Positions 6,802 through 6,988 of a stretch of 6,988 nucleotides of DNA are shown in pieces. Source of the DNA: an uncultured Blastococcus sp. (lineage in GTDB: Bacteria > Actinomycetota > Actinomycetes > Mycobacteriales > Antricoccaceae). Position numbers and translations under genes: made by a program. The stretch covers positions 1-6,988 of the forward strand of contig CAMIGT010000067.1 in the NCBI GenBank assembly GCA_946221975.1, read 5' to 3'. The notes beneath the pieces were generated by a model, which saw only the letters and a list, made by a program, of their open reading frames with translations, searched no databases and was not told where the DNA came from. Numbering within the stretch: position 1 is the stretch's first letter; every line of letters begins with the position of its first letter.

Positions 6802-6872
6802 CCAAAACTGCAAACCGGGGCGGGGGTCATCGCTGATATCAGCATGACCCCCGCTCTGGTTTGCAGTTTTGG
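6802..6872 (+). terminator. Long hairpin after the TRAP operon (element A)
   Basis: Arms 6802-6829 and 6845-6872 pair over 28 positions. The outer 15 bp (CCAAAACTGCAAACC) are perfect, and the inner part pairs throughout with two G-U wobbles (6817 with 6857, 6819 with 6855). The 15-base apex contains the palindrome GCTGATATCAGC (6832-6843), which extends the stem further. The outer arms carry AAAA on the left and TTTT on the right, the layout of a bidirectional terminator. It begins 22 bases after the TAXI stop, so it is the likely operon terminator. Confidence 0.75.
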
Positions 6873-6944
6873 ATCGCTGTGCCCAAGCCGTGCCGAAATG
6901 GACGAGAGCGCGGGGGTCACGTCACTAATTGCGATGACCCCCGC
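6820..6944. repeat. Shared core of hairpins A and B, in inverted orientation
   Basis: GCGGGGGTCATCGC at 6820-6833 in element A recurs exactly as its reverse complement at 6931-6944 in element B. The match includes the loop-side bases ATCGC, which lie outside the self-complementary arms, so it shows common descent or a common sequence requirement, not just pairing. The loops are the same length (15 bases) and the elements are 71 and 69 bases long. The outer arms differ. Confidence 0.7.
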
Positions 6945-6961
6945 GCTCTCGTCCATTTCGG
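6893..6961. terminator. Second long hairpin in tandem (element B)
   Basis: Arms 6893-6919 and 6935-6961 are perfectly complementary over 27 bp around a 15-base loop. The outer arm begins CCGAAATGGACGAGAG and the inner arm is GCGCGGGGGTCA. It lies 20 bases after element A. Both strands are equally able to fold, so it can act as a terminator for transcripts arriving from either side, for instance from a convergent gene beyond the window. The remaining 27 bases of the window (6962-6988) show nothing recognisable. Confidence 0.7.
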
Positions 6962-6988
6962 TTTGCGGCACCGACCCGGCTCGCAGCG

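Noticed and set aside
6802..6961. Hairpins A and B as a CRISPR array or inverted ends of an insertion sequence
   Set aside because: Only two units in inverted loop orientation with no spacers of regular length. Just 20 bases lie between them, so no transposase is enclosed, and no target-site duplication is visible.
6615..6971. Minus-strand open frame running through both long hairpins into the TAXI gene
   Set aside because: Its start and first third are hairpin sequence, the rest is antisense to the TAXI coding region, and it resembles no protein.

Overview
The window is high-GC DNA with strong G/C bias at third codon positions. It carries lipobox lipoproteins, a secreted coiled-coil NlpC/P60 hydrolase of the RipA type and a fasciclin-domain lipoprotein. 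This points to an actinobacterial chromosome (Actinomycetes); I cannot name a genus. All six genes lie on the + strand. I see no rRNA, tRNA, CRISPR array, transposase or phage gene.

Layout. (1) Positions 2-604: 3' part of a short-chain dehydrogenase/reductase whose start lies outside the window. (2) 605-839: a non-coding control region with a small inverted repeat, repeated (G/A)TCAC boxes overlapping a good sigma70-type promoter, and a leader of about 125 nt. (3) 840-1910: a secreted peptidoglycan endopeptidase with a coiled-coil N-terminal half and an NlpC/P60 C-terminal domain. (4) 1928-1986: a two-tier palindrome, probably a terminator or dispersed palindromic element. (5) 2057-2710: a membrane-anchored conserved protein of unknown function. 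(6) 2819-3418: a fasciclin (FAS1) lipoprotein related in design to mycobacterial MPT83/MPT70. (7) 3505-5760 and 5757-6779: a two-gene TRAP transporter operon of the TAXI type, with a fused DctQ/DctM-like permease followed by its substrate-binding lipoprotein; the two genes overlap by ATGA. (8) 6802-6961: two very long hairpins in tandem that share a core and have the same loop length but different outer arms.

How the genes work together. The TRAP pair clearly forms one functional unit: the lipoprotein captures a solute outside the membrane and delivers it to the permease. The other genes look like separate transcription units of the cell envelope (wall remodelling, surface adhesion, a membrane protein), each with its own intergenic region.

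The gene content is mostly ordinary. The most interesting material is non-coding: the paired long hairpins with a shared core and opposite loop orientation at the 3' end, the two-tier palindrome after the endopeptidase gene, and the promoter/leader of the endopeptidase gene, which resembles an MtrA-type control site.
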